Part shown: positions 1-8,314 of the stretch, in pieces
Numbering within the stretch: the stretch's first letter is position 1
How the letters are laid out: each line of letters opens with the position of its first letter
Source: Candidatus Atribacter hydrocarboniphilus
GTDB taxonomy: Bacteria > Atribacterota > Atribacteria > Atribacterales > Atribacteraceae
DNA length: 8,844 bases
Direction of reading: 5' to 3'
Assembly: GCA_003542295.1 (NCBI GenBank)
Contig: DPKX01000075.1
Coordinates: 1 to 8,844 of the forward strand
Translations under genes and position numbers: made by a program
Notes under the pieces: generated by a model
Seen by the model: only the letters and a program-made list of their open reading frames with translations
Told to the model about the DNA's origin: nothing
The model's database searches: none

Positions 1-908
<908 letters not shown>

Positions 909-927
909 TGAGATAGAGAAAATTTTT

Positions 928-933
928 GGAGGA
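928..933 (+). promoter_or_regulatory. Ribosome binding site of gyrA
   Basis: GGAGGA sits 5 nt before the ATG at 939, inside the 30-nt gyrB-gyrA gap. It is a strong Shine-Dalgarno match and fixes the gyrA start. The gap is too short to hold a separate promoter with confidence, so gyrA is probably cotranscribed with gyrB. Confidence 0.8.
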
Positions 934-938
934 ATTAA

Positions 939-3359
939 ATGCCGGAAGATAAAGGAAATATTATTCCTGTAGACGTAAAAGACGAAATGAAAGATGCTTA
1001 TTTAAATTATGCCATGAGTGTTATTGTCGGGAGAGCATTGCCTGATGCTCGGGATGGACTGAAACCCGTGCAACGTCGAATTCTGTTTGCGATGAATGAA
1101 ATGGGTATCAGGCATAATTTGCCTTACAAAAAAAGTGCGCGTATTGTTGGAGATGTTCTAGGAAAGTATCATCCTCATGGTGATATGGCCATATATGATA
1201 CCTTAGTTCGAATGGCCCAACCCTTTACCTACCGCTACTCTTTGGTTGATGGACACGGAAACTTTGGATCGATCGATGGCGATCCACCAGCAGCCATGAG
1301 ATACACTGAAGTAAGAATGAACCAGATTGCTGAAGAAATGCTCTTGGACATCGAAAAAAATACTGTCGACTATATACCAAATTTCGATGAATCGATGCAG
1401 GAACCATTAGTTTTACCGGCAAACTTTCCGCAACTTTTAGCCAATGGTGCAACCGGTATTGCGGTTGGAATGGCAACCAACATTCCGCCTCACAACCTTT
1501 CGGAATTAATCGATGCAACCATATATCTTATTGATCACCCTCAGTCAACTTGGAGGGAGTTGTTGGAATATATTCCCGGACCGGATTTTCCTACATATGG
1601 ATTAATAGTTGGAACTAAGGGTGTTCATGATTACTTTCGAGAAGGACGGGGAAAATTAGTCTTAAGGGGAGATGCTCGGATCGAAGACTTGGATCGACAC
1701 CGAAAAGCAATAATTATCCGGGAAATTCCTTACCAAGTCAACAAAGCTTCGTTGGTTGAGGAAATTGCCCGACTCATTATGGACAAAAAAATTGTTGATG
1801 TTAGCGAAGTTCGTGATGAATCAGACCGAGATGGAATTAGGGTGGTTTTAGAACTGAAAAAAAATGCTACGAATCCAAACTTTGTTTTGAATTACCTTTA
1901 TCGTCATACCGCTCTTCAAACTACCTTTGGTGTTATTCTTTTGGCGCTGATCAAAGGACGACCGGAGGTAATGGGTGTTCCTGACGTGCTTCGCCATTTT
2001 ATTGAATATCGTAAAGAAGTGGTGATCCGGCGCAGTAAATATGAATTAAAAAACGCCGAAGAAAGATTGCACATTTTGGAAGGATTCCTTCGGGCATTAG
2101 ACATGATTGACGAGGTAATTCATACTATTCGATCATCCCAAAACGTAGTTGAAGCAAAAGATCGTTTAATGCAGCAATTCCAGTTCTCAGATTCCCAGGC
2201 CCAAGCAATTTTAGAAATGAGGCTGCAGAGGTTGGTGGCCTTGGAAAGGGAAAAAATCCAAGAGGAATATCGAGAATTAGAAAAAAGAATTGCTTCTTTG
2301 AAAGATATATTAACCCACGAAAAGAGTTTAATGAACTTAATTAAAAGGGAGCTTTTAGATGTAAAAAGAAGATTTGGCGATGCTCGTCGAACCCGTATTG
2401 TTGACGAAGCAGAACCCCTTGATTTAACCGACCTCATTGCCGAAGAGGACGTTGTTATTACCCTTACTCGAGATGGTTATGTCAAAAGAGTTCTTCTGTC
2501 TTCCTATCGACGTCAAGGACGAGGTGGTCGAGGAGTAACGGGCATTACTACTAAAGAAGAAGATTTGGTTAGTCAAATTTCGGTTACAACGACTCTTCAT
2601 AAAATTCTATTTTTTACCAGTCGAGGACGAGTTTTCCAACTTCCCGCTTACCAACTGGTTGAAATGCAGCGCCAAGCCAAGGGAATTCATTTAGTAAATC
2701 TACTCCAACTCGAAGAGGGAGAGCGGGTGATTAATATGATACCCCTCAAGGATTTTGGTGAAGGGAAGTACTTATTTTTTGTTACATCGCGGGGTATAGT
2801 TAAAAAGAGCGATCTCCTTGAGTTTGTTTCTATCACTAGACGAGGCATAAGAGCAATTAATCTCGATGATGGAGACGAGCTCTCAACAGTATTTGTAACC
2901 AATGGACAAGAAAAAGTTCTTATTGCTACAGCGAAGGGCTATGGAATTTCCTTTTCTGAGGAAGAGGTTCGCTCAATGGGTAGAGTTAGTCGAGGGGTAA
3001 AAGGAATAACGCTTCGAGCGAAGGACCGGGTTGTCGGTGCTTCATCTCTCAAACATAAATTAGATCTTTTGATTATTTCCTCTAAGGGCATGGGCAAGCG
3101 AGTAAAAATGCAGAACTTTCCTGTCCATCACCGAGGCGGGAAGGGCATTATCTTAATGAAGTTTGGCCAACCAGAAAACGAAGTTATTGGAGTTCAGCTA
3201 GTTTCTGGACAGGAAGAGATATTGATATCATCGCAAAATGGTACCCTAATTCGAATCAATTGCAATGAAATTTCAGTTCAAGGACGTGCAACCCGGGGCG
3301 TAACCCTGGTAAGATTGTACAAAGGTGATTTAATTTCCTCATTTGCACTGGTTGAATGA
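939..3359 (+). CDS. gyrA: DNA gyrase subunit A
   Basis: This is the DNA-cleaving and rejoining subunit of gyrase, 806 residues, complete. The N-terminal breakage-reunion domain has the catalytic tyrosine in [10 protein letters not shown] at Tyr122, the same number as in E. coli. The quinolone-determining segment reads [19 protein letters not shown], so residue 83 is Met where E. coli has Ser, while Asp87 is kept. The C-terminal beta-pinwheel starts near residue 499. It has a GyrA box, QGRGGRG, at 526-532, plus five further blade turns near residues 578 (RQAKGI), 635 (RGIRAI), 685 (RGVKGI), 732 (RGGKGI) and 786 (RGVTLV), giving six blades. The GyrA box separates it from ParC. There is no acidic tail. 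A strong RBS precedes the start. The TGA stop is embedded in the start of the following cobD gene. Confidence 0.98.
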   Translation: MPEDKGNIIPVDVKDEMKDAYLNYAMSVIVGRALPDARDGLKPVQRRILFAMNEMGIRHNLPYKKSARIVGDVLGKYHPHGDMAIYDTLVRMAQPFTYRYSLVDGHGNFGSIDGDPPAAMRYTEVRMNQIAEEMLLDIEKNTVDYIPNFDESMQEPLVLPANFPQLLANGATGIAVGMATNIPPHNLSELIDATIYLIDHPQSTWRELLEYIPGPDFPTYGLIVGTKGVHDYFREGRGKLVLRGDARIEDLDRHRKAIIIREIPYQVNKASLVEEIARLIMDKKIVDVSEVRDESDRDGIRVVLELKKNATNPNFVLNYLYRHTALQTTFGVILLALIKGRPEVMGVPDVLRHFIEYRKEVVIRRSKYELKNAEERLHILEGFLRALDMIDEVIHTIRSSQNVVEAKDRLMQQFQFSDSQAQAILEMRLQRLVALEREKIQEEYRELEKRIASLKDILTHEKSLMNLIKRELLDVKRRFGDARRTRIVDEAEPLDLTDLIAEEDVVITLTRDGYVKRVLLSSYRRQGRGGRGVTGITTKEEDLVSQISVTTTLHKILFFTSRGRVFQLPAYQLVEMQRQAKGIHLVNLLQLEEGERVINMIPLKDFGEGKYLFFVTSRGIVKKSDLLEFVSITRRGIRAINLDDGDELSTVFVTNGQEKVLIATAKGYGISFSEEEVRSMGRVSRGVKGITLRAKDRVVGASSLKHKLDLLIISSKGMGKRVKMQNFPVHHRGGKGIILMKFGQPENEVIGVQLVSGQEEILISSQNGTLIRINCNEISVQGRATRGVTLVRLYKGDLISSFALVE

Positions 3360-4426
3360 TGAACGTACCCATCCATGGTGGTCGACTAATAGAGATGGAA
3401 TTGAGAGGCAAATCCCCCATGGATTTCAGTGTTAACTTAAATCCATGGGGTCCGCCTCAAATATTAAAGGAACACTGGAATGATTGGTTTCGGTATGTTT
3501 CCTATTATCCCCCTCTTGATTGGGAATTTTATCAAAAAAGGATAGCCCTGCTTTATAATTTGGATAAGAACTCAGTTATTCCCTTCAATGGCGCAACACA
3601 GGGTATTTATTTTATCGCCCGTCGTCATCAAGCTAAAAAAATCTTTGTTATAGAGCCATGTTTTACTGAATATGCTCGAGCTTTTCATTTGGAAGGGAAA
3701 AGGGTAGTACATAGTAATCCTTTGTTCCAAGAAGGATTCCACAGCATAATGTCTCGCATAGAAAGGGAAAGCCCGGATCTGATTGTATTGGGGAATCCCG
3801 GCAATCCCTTAGGTCAATGTCTGTCAAAGGAAGAGAGGCTCATTTTATACCGTTGGTGTCGAGAACAAAAGATTACTTTGTTGGTTGACGAAGCATTTCA
3901 AGAGTTTATTCAGGAAAAAACCTCTTTTGTCCCACAATTGAACAACGAGGACCAATGTCTAATCATCATCCGCTCTCTTACAAAATATTATTCCTTAGCT
4001 GGATTGAGAGGAGGCTTTATAGTAGCCAACCCATCCTTAGTTGAGGAATGGAAACAAGTCCTTGAACCCTGGAGCATAAATACACTTTTGGCTGTAACTT
4101 TAAACTTGCTTGCCAGTACCGATCTTGGTGAATTTCATTCCCTTACGTTGCAGGAACTACGTAATGAAAAACGATATATTGAAGAGAGCCTAGGGAAACT
4201 CTTTAACCTTTTTGAACTTCAACCTTCAGTAGTAAATTTTTATACGGTAAGAATCAAAGCCCAGACAAGTTGCTTCTATTCTTTCCTTCAAAACCAAAAG
4301 CTCATTGTGCGCTTTTTAGGTGATTTTTGGGGAATGTCTAATGATTTTTTCCGGTTTTCAGTTCGGACTCACGAAGAGAATATAAAATTGATTCAGGTGA
4401 TAAATGAATATGCCCGAACCTTATAA
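3356..4426 (+). CDS. cobD: L-threonine-O-3-phosphate decarboxylase (CobD-type, PLP-dependent)
   Basis: This PLP enzyme of the aminotransferase class I/II fold is expected to decarboxylate L-threonine-O-3-phosphate to (R)-1-aminopropan-2-ol phosphate, the linker between corrin ring and nucleotide loop (EC 4.1.1.81). The 356-residue length is normal. Visible motifs are HGG at 7-9, [12 protein letters not shown] at 23-34 (CobD-like N-terminus), NGATQGIY at 78-85, NPGNPLG at 147-153, VDEAF at 177-181, and [15 protein letters not shown] at 206-220. In the last motif Lys210 is the likely Schiff-base lysine. [10 protein letters not shown] at 333-342 contributes a phosphate-site arginine. HisC histidinol-phosphate aminotransferase is the close alternative, but the N-terminal motif and five B12 neighbours favour CobD. 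The start overlaps the gyrA stop (ATGATGA). No Shine-Dalgarno is visible upstream, so translation probably depends on ribosomes ending gyrA. The second ATG at 3359 is equally possible. Confidence 0.9.
   Translation: MMNVPIHGGRLIEMELRGKSPMDFSVNLNPWGPPQILKEHWNDWFRYVSYYPPLDWEFYQKRIALLYNLDKNSVIPFNGATQGIYFIARRHQAKKIFVIEPCFTEYARAFHLEGKRVVHSNPLFQEGFHSIMSRIERESPDLIVLGNPGNPLGQCLSKEERLILYRWCREQKITLLVDEAFQEFIQEKTSFVPQLNNEDQCLIIIRSLTKYYSLAGLRGGFIVANPSLVEEWKQVLEPWSINTLLAVTLNLLASTDLGEFHSLTLQELRNEKRYIEESLGKLFNLFELQPSVVNFYTVRIKAQTSCFYSFLQNQKLIVRFLGDFWGMSNDFFRFSVRTHEENIKLIQVINEYARTL
4395..4400 (+). promoter_or_regulatory. Ribosome binding site of cobU, inside cobD
   Basis: AGGTGA lies within the last codons of cobD. 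It is 3 nt from the ATG at 4404 but 9 nt from the in-frame ATG at 4410, so the later ATG has the better spacing and may be the real start. Confidence 0.5.
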
Positions 4427-4955
4427 AAAAACAGTTCTGATATTAGGAGGAGCCAGGAGCGGAAAAAGTTCTCTTGCGCATCAAATGGCTCGAGATAGTG
4501 GCTTACCAGTAATTTATTTAGCAACCGGAGTGGTTACCGATATGGAAATGAAGGAAAGAGTTCAAAAGCATCGGAATTCTCGTCCTCAATCGTGGTTAAC
4601 TAGAGAGACTCCCTATGGTTTCAGTTATATCGATGAAAACTGGACTGGAAAGGCAATTTTGCTGGATTGCGTTACATTTCTGGTTAACAATCTGTTATTA
4701 CGAGAAGACAAAGAAGAAGCAGCCTATCACCAACTTCTTGATGAATTCAGTTATCTTTTTGAAAAACAACAACGAGAGGGTTTTTACTTTTTAATGGTGA
4801 GTAATGAGACGGGAATGGGGATTGTGCCTGAATACCCTCTGGCGAGAACCTTTCGTGATCTCCAAGGTCGCATTAACCAATGGTTGGCAACTAAAGTTAA
4901 CCAGGTCTACTTAGTAGTAGCCGGTATTCCAGTGAAGATAAAGGGAGAGATATAA
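4404..4955 (+). CDS. cobU: Adenosylcobinamide kinase / adenosylcobinamide-phosphate guanylyltransferase
   Basis: This bifunctional enzyme phosphorylates adenosylcobinamide and transfers GMP to adenosylcobinamide phosphate, giving AdoCbi-GDP (EC 2.7.1.156 / 2.7.7.62). It is 183 residues from the first ATG, close to Salmonella CobU. The P-loop GGARSGKSS is at 15-23. RVQKHRNSRP at 52-61 carries His56, the family-conserved histidine that is probably the guanylylated residue. LLDCVTFLVNNLL follows near 87-99, then VSNETGMGIVPEYPLARTFRD, GRINQWLA, and the characteristic end VYLVVAGIPVKIK. All match the CobU/CobP family closely. It overlaps cobD by 23 nt (17 nt if the ATG at 4410 is used) and its TAA shares one base with the cobS ATG. 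The kinase activity would also allow salvage of cobinamide from outside. Confidence 0.95.
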   Translation: MNMPEPYKKTVLILGGARSGKSSLAHQMARDSGLPVIYLATGVVTDMEMKERVQKHRNSRPQSWLTRETPYGFSYIDENWTGKAILLDCVTFLVNNLLLREDKEEAAYHQLLDEFSYLFEKQQREGFYFLMVSNETGMGIVPEYPLARTFRDLQGRINQWLATKVNQVYLVVAGIPVKIKGEI

Positions 4956-5716
4956 TGGAATCTAACCGTTCCGCGATTAAACCAAAGATTTGGCATTATT
5001 GGTTTGTTGCCATGAGTTTTTTAACTTGCATTCCGGTCCCAAAATTCAATTATCAAAACGGAGATCTTTCCCGAGCAGCTGTTTTTTTTCCAGTCATTGG
5101 TGGCTTGATAGGCGTATTCAATTATGGATTGTATTGCTTCCTTCGATTTATCAACGCCGGGAATTGGTTAATTGCTTTGGTGTTAGTCGCCTCCTCCATC
5201 GTTTTAACTCGAGGGCTGCATCTGGATGGATGGGCTGATATTTGTGATGCTCTTTTTTCGACTCAGGACGTGCAAAGAAGACGAGAAATACTTAAAGATA
5301 GTCGGCTTGGAACTTTTGGTGTGGTTGGAATATTTCTTTTACTAAGCTTTAAGATCATTGCTCTGGGTCAAAACCCGCTACCGATTTTTTTAGTCATATC
5401 TCCTGTGGCAGGAAGAACCGCTGCTTTAATAATTGGAGGGCTTTTCCATCCCTTTCGTCAAGAGAAAAAGAGTCTTGGAGAAGAATTTATTGGTCAGATC
5501 CCAAGGTGGGTAATGGGGACTTGGCTTGGGGTTATAATGCTGTTTCCCTGGTTTTTGGGGTGGCATTACTATCCTTTCAAAGCAGCCTTGATTTTTTTTG
5601 TTGGCTGGTTATTCAGTAAAATGATGGAAAGAGGTTTTCGGGGACTTAGTGGTGATGCTGTAGGAGCAATTATAGAGCTTGTTGAAACCCTTTTTTTATA
5701 TTTAGGGAGGACATAA
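4955..5716 (+). CDS. cobS: Adenosylcobinamide-GDP ribazoletransferase (cobalamin synthase)
   Basis: This integral membrane enzyme joins AdoCbi-GDP to alpha-ribazole or its 5'-phosphate, making AdoCbl or AdoCbl-5'-phosphate (EC 2.7.8.26). At 253 residues it is of normal family length. Family motifs in order are FLTCIPVP (22-29), FFPVIGGLIG (44-53), GLHLDGWADICDALF (87-101, the Asp-rich putative metal/phosphate site), REILKDSRLGTFG (110-122), GRTAA (153-157) and GLSGDAVGAIIELVE (230-244). Several hydrophobic segments (about 44-64, 70-86, 123-138, 143-162, 186-203, 208-222) agree with a multi-pass inner-membrane protein. The ATG at 4955 shares a base with the cobU stop (TAATG) and is preceded by a purine-rich AAGGGAGAG as ribosome binding site. 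The + strand frame at 4990-5238 inside it is a shadow. Confidence 0.96.
   Translation: MESNRSAIKPKIWHYWFVAMSFLTCIPVPKFNYQNGDLSRAAVFFPVIGGLIGVFNYGLYCFLRFINAGNWLIALVLVASSIVLTRGLHLDGWADICDALFSTQDVQRRREILKDSRLGTFGVVGIFLLLSFKIIALGQNPLPIFLVISPVAGRTAALIIGGLFHPFRQEKKSLGEEFIGQIPRWVMGTWLGVIMLFPWFLGWHYYPFKAALIFFVGWLFSKMMERGFRGLSGDAVGAIIELVETLFLYLGRT
5704..5710 (+). promoter_or_regulatory. Ribosome binding site of the threonine kinase gene
   Basis: AGGGAGG lies in the last codons of cobS, 12 nt before the ATG at 5723. The spacing is slightly long. A second AGGA at 5719-5722 abuts the ATG and is too close to serve. No other in-frame ATG lies nearby. Confidence 0.55.
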
Positions 5717-5722
5717 ACAGGA

Positions 5723-6610
5723 ATGAAACTCGCATGGTGTCCGGGTAGTATGGGAGAATTAGTTCAAGGAACCTGGGAAGGCAAGGAAGTACTCATATCT
5801 TTGACCATTGATCGTTACTCAGAAATAGAAGTTGATTTGGTTGAAAGAGTTGATCCAAAAAGCAGGGAACACATGCAAGAGCTTTGGAAGAGCAAACGTG
5901 CCATGGAGCTAATTCTTCAAGAATGGGGATTGAGTAGAATAGAGGAAAAAATTGTGTTTCGAAGGCGCCACTCAATTCCAGAAGGAAAAGGATATGCTTC
6001 AAGTACTGCGGACATTGCTGCCCTTATAGCAGCTTTGGCACTTCTTGTGGAGCGGGATTTATATGAAGAGGACATTGCTCGGATTGCTTTAAAGATTGAA
6101 CCTTCGGATGGTATTGTTTTTTCAAAAATGTGTATTTTTGACCACCTGGATGGATCAGTTCTGGTACGTTTTCCAGTTCCTAGATATTTGGGAGTAATAG
6201 GCGTAGAATTGCCCGGTGTTCTCGATACTCTCTCGGTGGACCGTAGGAGAATGAGAGCTCAATGGGAAAAGTACCAAAAGGATCTCTCAGAGGCTTTTGG
6301 TTATGCTCAACGGGGTCTAGAGGAAAACGATTTATCCCTTTTGGGGAGAGCAGCGACTCTGAGCAGTTGGATTGCTCAGTCATTTTTTCCAGAACCTATT
6401 TATGAAAAACTAATTGAAATCTGTTCTTCTATCGGTGGATTAGGCGTAAACCGAGCCCATACGGGAAAAGCTTTTGGGATACTTTTTGATACTCGGGTAT
6501 ATCCCCCGAAGAAAATGCTTCAACGAGTAAGGGAAGCGTTGAGAAATGAAAAAGCAGACGTTTTTTATAATAAAGTCATTTCCGGAGGAGCGAGAGTGAT
6601 GAATTTATGA
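5723..6610 (+). CDS. pduX: L-threonine kinase (PduX-type GHMP kinase)
   Basis: This GHMP-superfamily kinase is predicted to phosphorylate free L-threonine to L-threonine-O-3-phosphate with ATP (EC 2.7.1.177), supplying the substrate of the CobD enzyme in the same operon. Its 295 residues compare with about 300 for Salmonella PduX. Shared motifs are CPGSMGELVQG at 6-16 (Salmonella CPASCGELIQG, from memory), the ATP loop IPEGKGYASSTADIAA at 85-100, IEPSDGIVF at 125-133, FDHLDGS at 139-145, EAATLS-like RAATLSSWIAQ at 209-219, and GVNRAHTGKAFGIL at 241-254. These fit PduX better than homoserine or mevalonate kinases. The cysteine of the N-terminal motif is Met10 here. It starts 6 nt after cobS, and its TGA overlaps the cobC ATG by 4 nt. 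No other propanediol-utilisation genes are present, so its role here is biosynthetic. Confidence 0.9.
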   Translation: MKLAWCPGSMGELVQGTWEGKEVLISLTIDRYSEIEVDLVERVDPKSREHMQELWKSKRAMELILQEWGLSRIEEKIVFRRRHSIPEGKGYASSTADIAALIAALALLVERDLYEEDIARIALKIEPSDGIVFSKMCIFDHLDGSVLVRFPVPRYLGVIGVELPGVLDTLSVDRRRMRAQWEKYQKDLSEAFGYAQRGLEENDLSLLGRAATLSSWIAQSFFPEPIYEKLIEICSSIGGLGVNRAHTGKAFGILFDTRVYPPKKMLQRVREALRNEKADVFYNKVISGGARVMNL

Positions 6611-7203
6611 AGGAAATTATTTTTTTAAGACATGGAGATACCGATGCAACTGAGAACCATTACTTCGCTGGTTGGAGCGACCTCCCACTTACCAAAAAAG
6701 GTGAGAAAAGGATAAAAGCGGCAAAAGAAATTCTAAAAAATTATGAGTATTTGGAAATTTGGTCAAGTCCCCTCATCCGGACACGACAGACAGCTCAGAT
6801 AGTTGTAAATTCTAATTATTCGATTCAATACACCGAGGACATTAAAGAAAGATCTTTTGGCGAGTGGGAGGGAAAGAACTGGGAACTACTTGAGCAAGAA
6901 TTCCCCAATCAAGTCAAAAAGTGGAAGGAAAACCCTTTGGAATTTACCCCCCCACTGGGAGAAAGCTTTGCAGATGTTTTGCTAAGAGTAAAAAGGTTTT
7001 GGCAAACACTTCAAGATAAAAACAACGGTAACTATTTAGTTGTAACCCATGCTGGTGTTATTCGGTGTTTGTTGGTTCTTCTAACCGGGATGACATTTGA
7101 AAATAGTTTTCATTTATTACTGGATCCCGGAGTGATAATAAAAGTTCGTGATGATTCGGGTTTTTTCCAAGTAACGGGGATTATTAACCATGAGGATTTA
7201 TGA
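6607..7203 (+). CDS. cobC: Alpha-ribazole / cobalamin-5'-phosphate phosphatase, histidine phosphatase superfamily
   Basis: This 198-residue phosphoglycerate-mutase-like phosphatase is predicted to dephosphorylate alpha-ribazole-5'-phosphate or AdoCbl-5'-phosphate (EC 3.1.3.73), the last step of nucleotide-loop assembly. Catalytic signature: FLRHGDTDAT with Arg8 and the phospho-acceptor His9, SSPLIRTRQTA at 53-63 with Arg58, ERSFGEWEG at 81-89 with the likely general acid Glu81, and VVTHAGVIR at 145-153 with His148. GESFADVLLRV at 118-128 matches the CobC/GpmB group. Motifs alone cannot exclude a generic broad-specificity phosphatase. The cobalamin context, with ATGA overlaps on both sides, is what points to CobC. 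The nearest ribosome site, GGAGGAG at 6584-6590, is 16 nt from the ATG, so coupled translation from the upstream kinase gene is likely. Confidence 0.88.
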   Translation: MKEIIFLRHGDTDATENHYFAGWSDLPLTKKGEKRIKAAKEILKNYEYLEIWSSPLIRTRQTAQIVVNSNYSIQYTEDIKERSFGEWEGKNWELLEQEFPNQVKKWKENPLEFTPPLGESFADVLLRVKRFWQTLQDKNNGNYLVVTHAGVIRCLLVLLTGMTFENSFHLLLDPGVIIKVRDDSGFFQVTGIINHEDL

Positions 7204-8162
7204 TGCTGAATGCAATTCGATTAATATGTGGCTTTGCTCTTGATGGATTATTTGGAGATCCTCAGGGAAAATGGCATCCAGTAGTTCTTATCGGCAAGAT
7301 AATCAATAGCCTGGAGAGGTTGCTTTTTCCGAAGAAAAGAAACTTTAAACGTGAATTTTTTATGGGTTTTGTATTGGTTATTCTCATGGCTGGAGGGATG
7401 GGGATACTGTATTATTTTCTTAGCCGATGGTTGCGGCAATACCTTTCGTTAGCCTTCTGGGCGTTAGAAATATATTTAATTTTTAGCTTTACAGCATATC
7501 GGACATTAATAAAAAGAGTAAATAATGTGAAGCTGGCATTGGAGCAAGACAACATTGAGGAAGCTCGTCAGGGGTTAAAGCACTTGGTAGGGAGAGATAC
7601 CGAACATTTTTCCGAGAAAGAAATAGTTCGTGCCGGGATAGAATCGCTTGCAGAAAGCTTTAGTGATGGAATTCTAGCTCCACTATTTTACACCGCCCTT
7701 TTTGGTGCTCTGGGGGGATTGATTTATAAAATTTCTAATACCTTGGATTCAATGCTGGGTTATAAAAATTCCCGGTATTACTTTTTTGGTTTTGCTTCTG
7801 CTCGATTTGATGATTTGATGAACATTATTCCCTCTCGGCTCAGTGTTGTTATGATTGGGATTTCCACCATGATTTTGGGTAAATTTTGGAAGGGGGTTTT
7901 CCAGTATTCCTTGCGTGACGCAAGAAAGCATCCGAGCCCAAATGCCGGTTGGCCAGAAAGCGCTTTAGCCGGGGCTTTGGGCGTCCAATTAGGTGGGGCA
8001 AATTATTATGGGGGTAAGCGTGAAGAGTACCCGTTTTTGGGAGAACCGCTTTTAGAATTAAATCCGACACGAATTGATGAAGCTCTCGTTGTCATTCGAC
8101 TTTCAACTTATGTGGGAGTTTTAGTTTGCAGCTTGTTTTCAATAATAATATGGTTGCTTTAA
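7200..8162 (+). CDS. cbiB: Adenosylcobinamide-phosphate synthase (CbiB)
   Basis: This integral membrane enzyme attaches (R)-1-aminopropan-2-ol phosphate to adenosylcobyric acid, giving adenosylcobinamide phosphate (EC 6.3.1.10). At 320 residues the length is normal. Family motifs in order are DGLFGDP and WHPV (15-28), VGRDT (130-134), ESLAESFSDGILAPLFY (148-164), NTLDSMLGYK (180-189), ARFDDLMNIIPSR (201-213), SPNAGWPESALAGAL (246-260) and VQLGGANYYGG (262-272). Hydrophobic segments near 54-76, 83-99, 157-177, 213-227 and 299-319 agree with a membrane protein. The AES segment replaces the more usual AEN. It is the last gene of the operon. The ATG at 7200 overlaps the cobC stop as ATGATG. GAGG at 7192-7195 precedes it and fits either this ATG or the one at 7203. 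A strong hairpin starts right after the stop. Confidence 0.95.
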   Translation: MMLNAIRLICGFALDGLFGDPQGKWHPVVLIGKIINSLERLLFPKKRNFKREFFMGFVLVILMAGGMGILYYFLSRWLRQYLSLAFWALEIYLIFSFTAYRTLIKRVNNVKLALEQDNIEEARQGLKHLVGRDTEHFSEKEIVRAGIESLAESFSDGILAPLFYTALFGALGGLIYKISNTLDSMLGYKNSRYYFFGFASARFDDLMNIIPSRLSVVMIGISTMILGKFWKGVFQYSLRDARKHPSPNAGWPESALAGALGVQLGGANYYGGKREEYPFLGEPLLELNPTRIDEALVVIRLSTYVGVLVCSLFSIIIWLL

Positions 8163-8203
8163 TTCCCTCCTTTTTTAAAAAAAGGAGGGAACCATGGTTT
8201 TTT
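8163..8203 (+). terminator. Strong hairpin after cbiB, probable operon terminator
   Basis: Directly after the cbiB stop there is a perfect inverted repeat with 14-nt arms: TTCCCTCCTTTTTT (8163-8176) and AAAAAAGGAGGGAA (8178-8191), separated by one A. Allowing for a loop, about 12 base pairs can form. A run of six T follows at 8198-8203, but after a 6-nt spacer (CCATGG) instead of directly at the stem, so it is not a textbook intrinsic terminator. On the minus strand the left arm itself gives an A-run. The arm could also be part of a dispersed repeat. Confidence 0.55.
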
Positions 8204-8228
8204 GGTAATAACTTTTATGAATTTGTTG

Positions 8229-8234
8229 TATAAT
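8229..8234 (+). promoter_or_regulatory. Possible -10 box upstream of the membrane-protein gene
   Basis: TATAAT is a perfect sigma-70-type -10 hexamer located after the terminator-like hairpin. It is the best placed candidate to start transcription of the gene at 8450. No convincing -35 hexamer is found 16-18 nt upstream (TAATAA-like sequence there), and the region is very AT-rich, so chance occurrence is possible. It would imply a leader of roughly 210 nt. Confidence 0.3.
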
Positions 8235-8314
8235 CGGTCTATTCTATTAGAGAATTCATTATTAATCAAAACCAAACGAGTGAAAAGTCAAAACTAATTT
8301 AAAAAATAAATGAC

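Noticed and set aside
1225..2902. Minus-strand open frames (1225-1518, 1916-2104, 2120-2437, 2687-2902) inside gyrA
   Set aside because: They lie wholly antisense to a clear gyrA, have no recognisable domain and have unremarkable composition.
939..3359. Topoisomerase IV subunit ParC in place of GyrA
   Set aside because: A GyrA box (QGRGGRG, residues 526-532) and a six-blade C-terminal domain indicate a supercoiling gyrase.
3356..4426. Histidinol-phosphate aminotransferase (HisC) for the PLP enzyme
   Set aside because: The fold is shared, but the [13 protein letters not shown]-terminus and the adjacent threonine kinase, cbiB, cobU and cobS fit CobD better. No his genes are nearby.
4990..5238. 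Second + strand open frame inside cobS
   Set aside because: It is the +2 frame of a well-conserved cobS, with no family resemblance.
5793..6383. Minus-strand open frames inside the threonine kinase gene (5793-6002, 6180-6383)
   Set aside because: They are short antisense shadows of a gene whose kinase motifs are intact in the + frame.
7248..8070. Minus-strand open frames inside cbiB (7248-7439, 7749-7931, 7849-8070)
   Set aside because: They are antisense to conserved CbiB motifs, overlap each other, and show no recognisable product.
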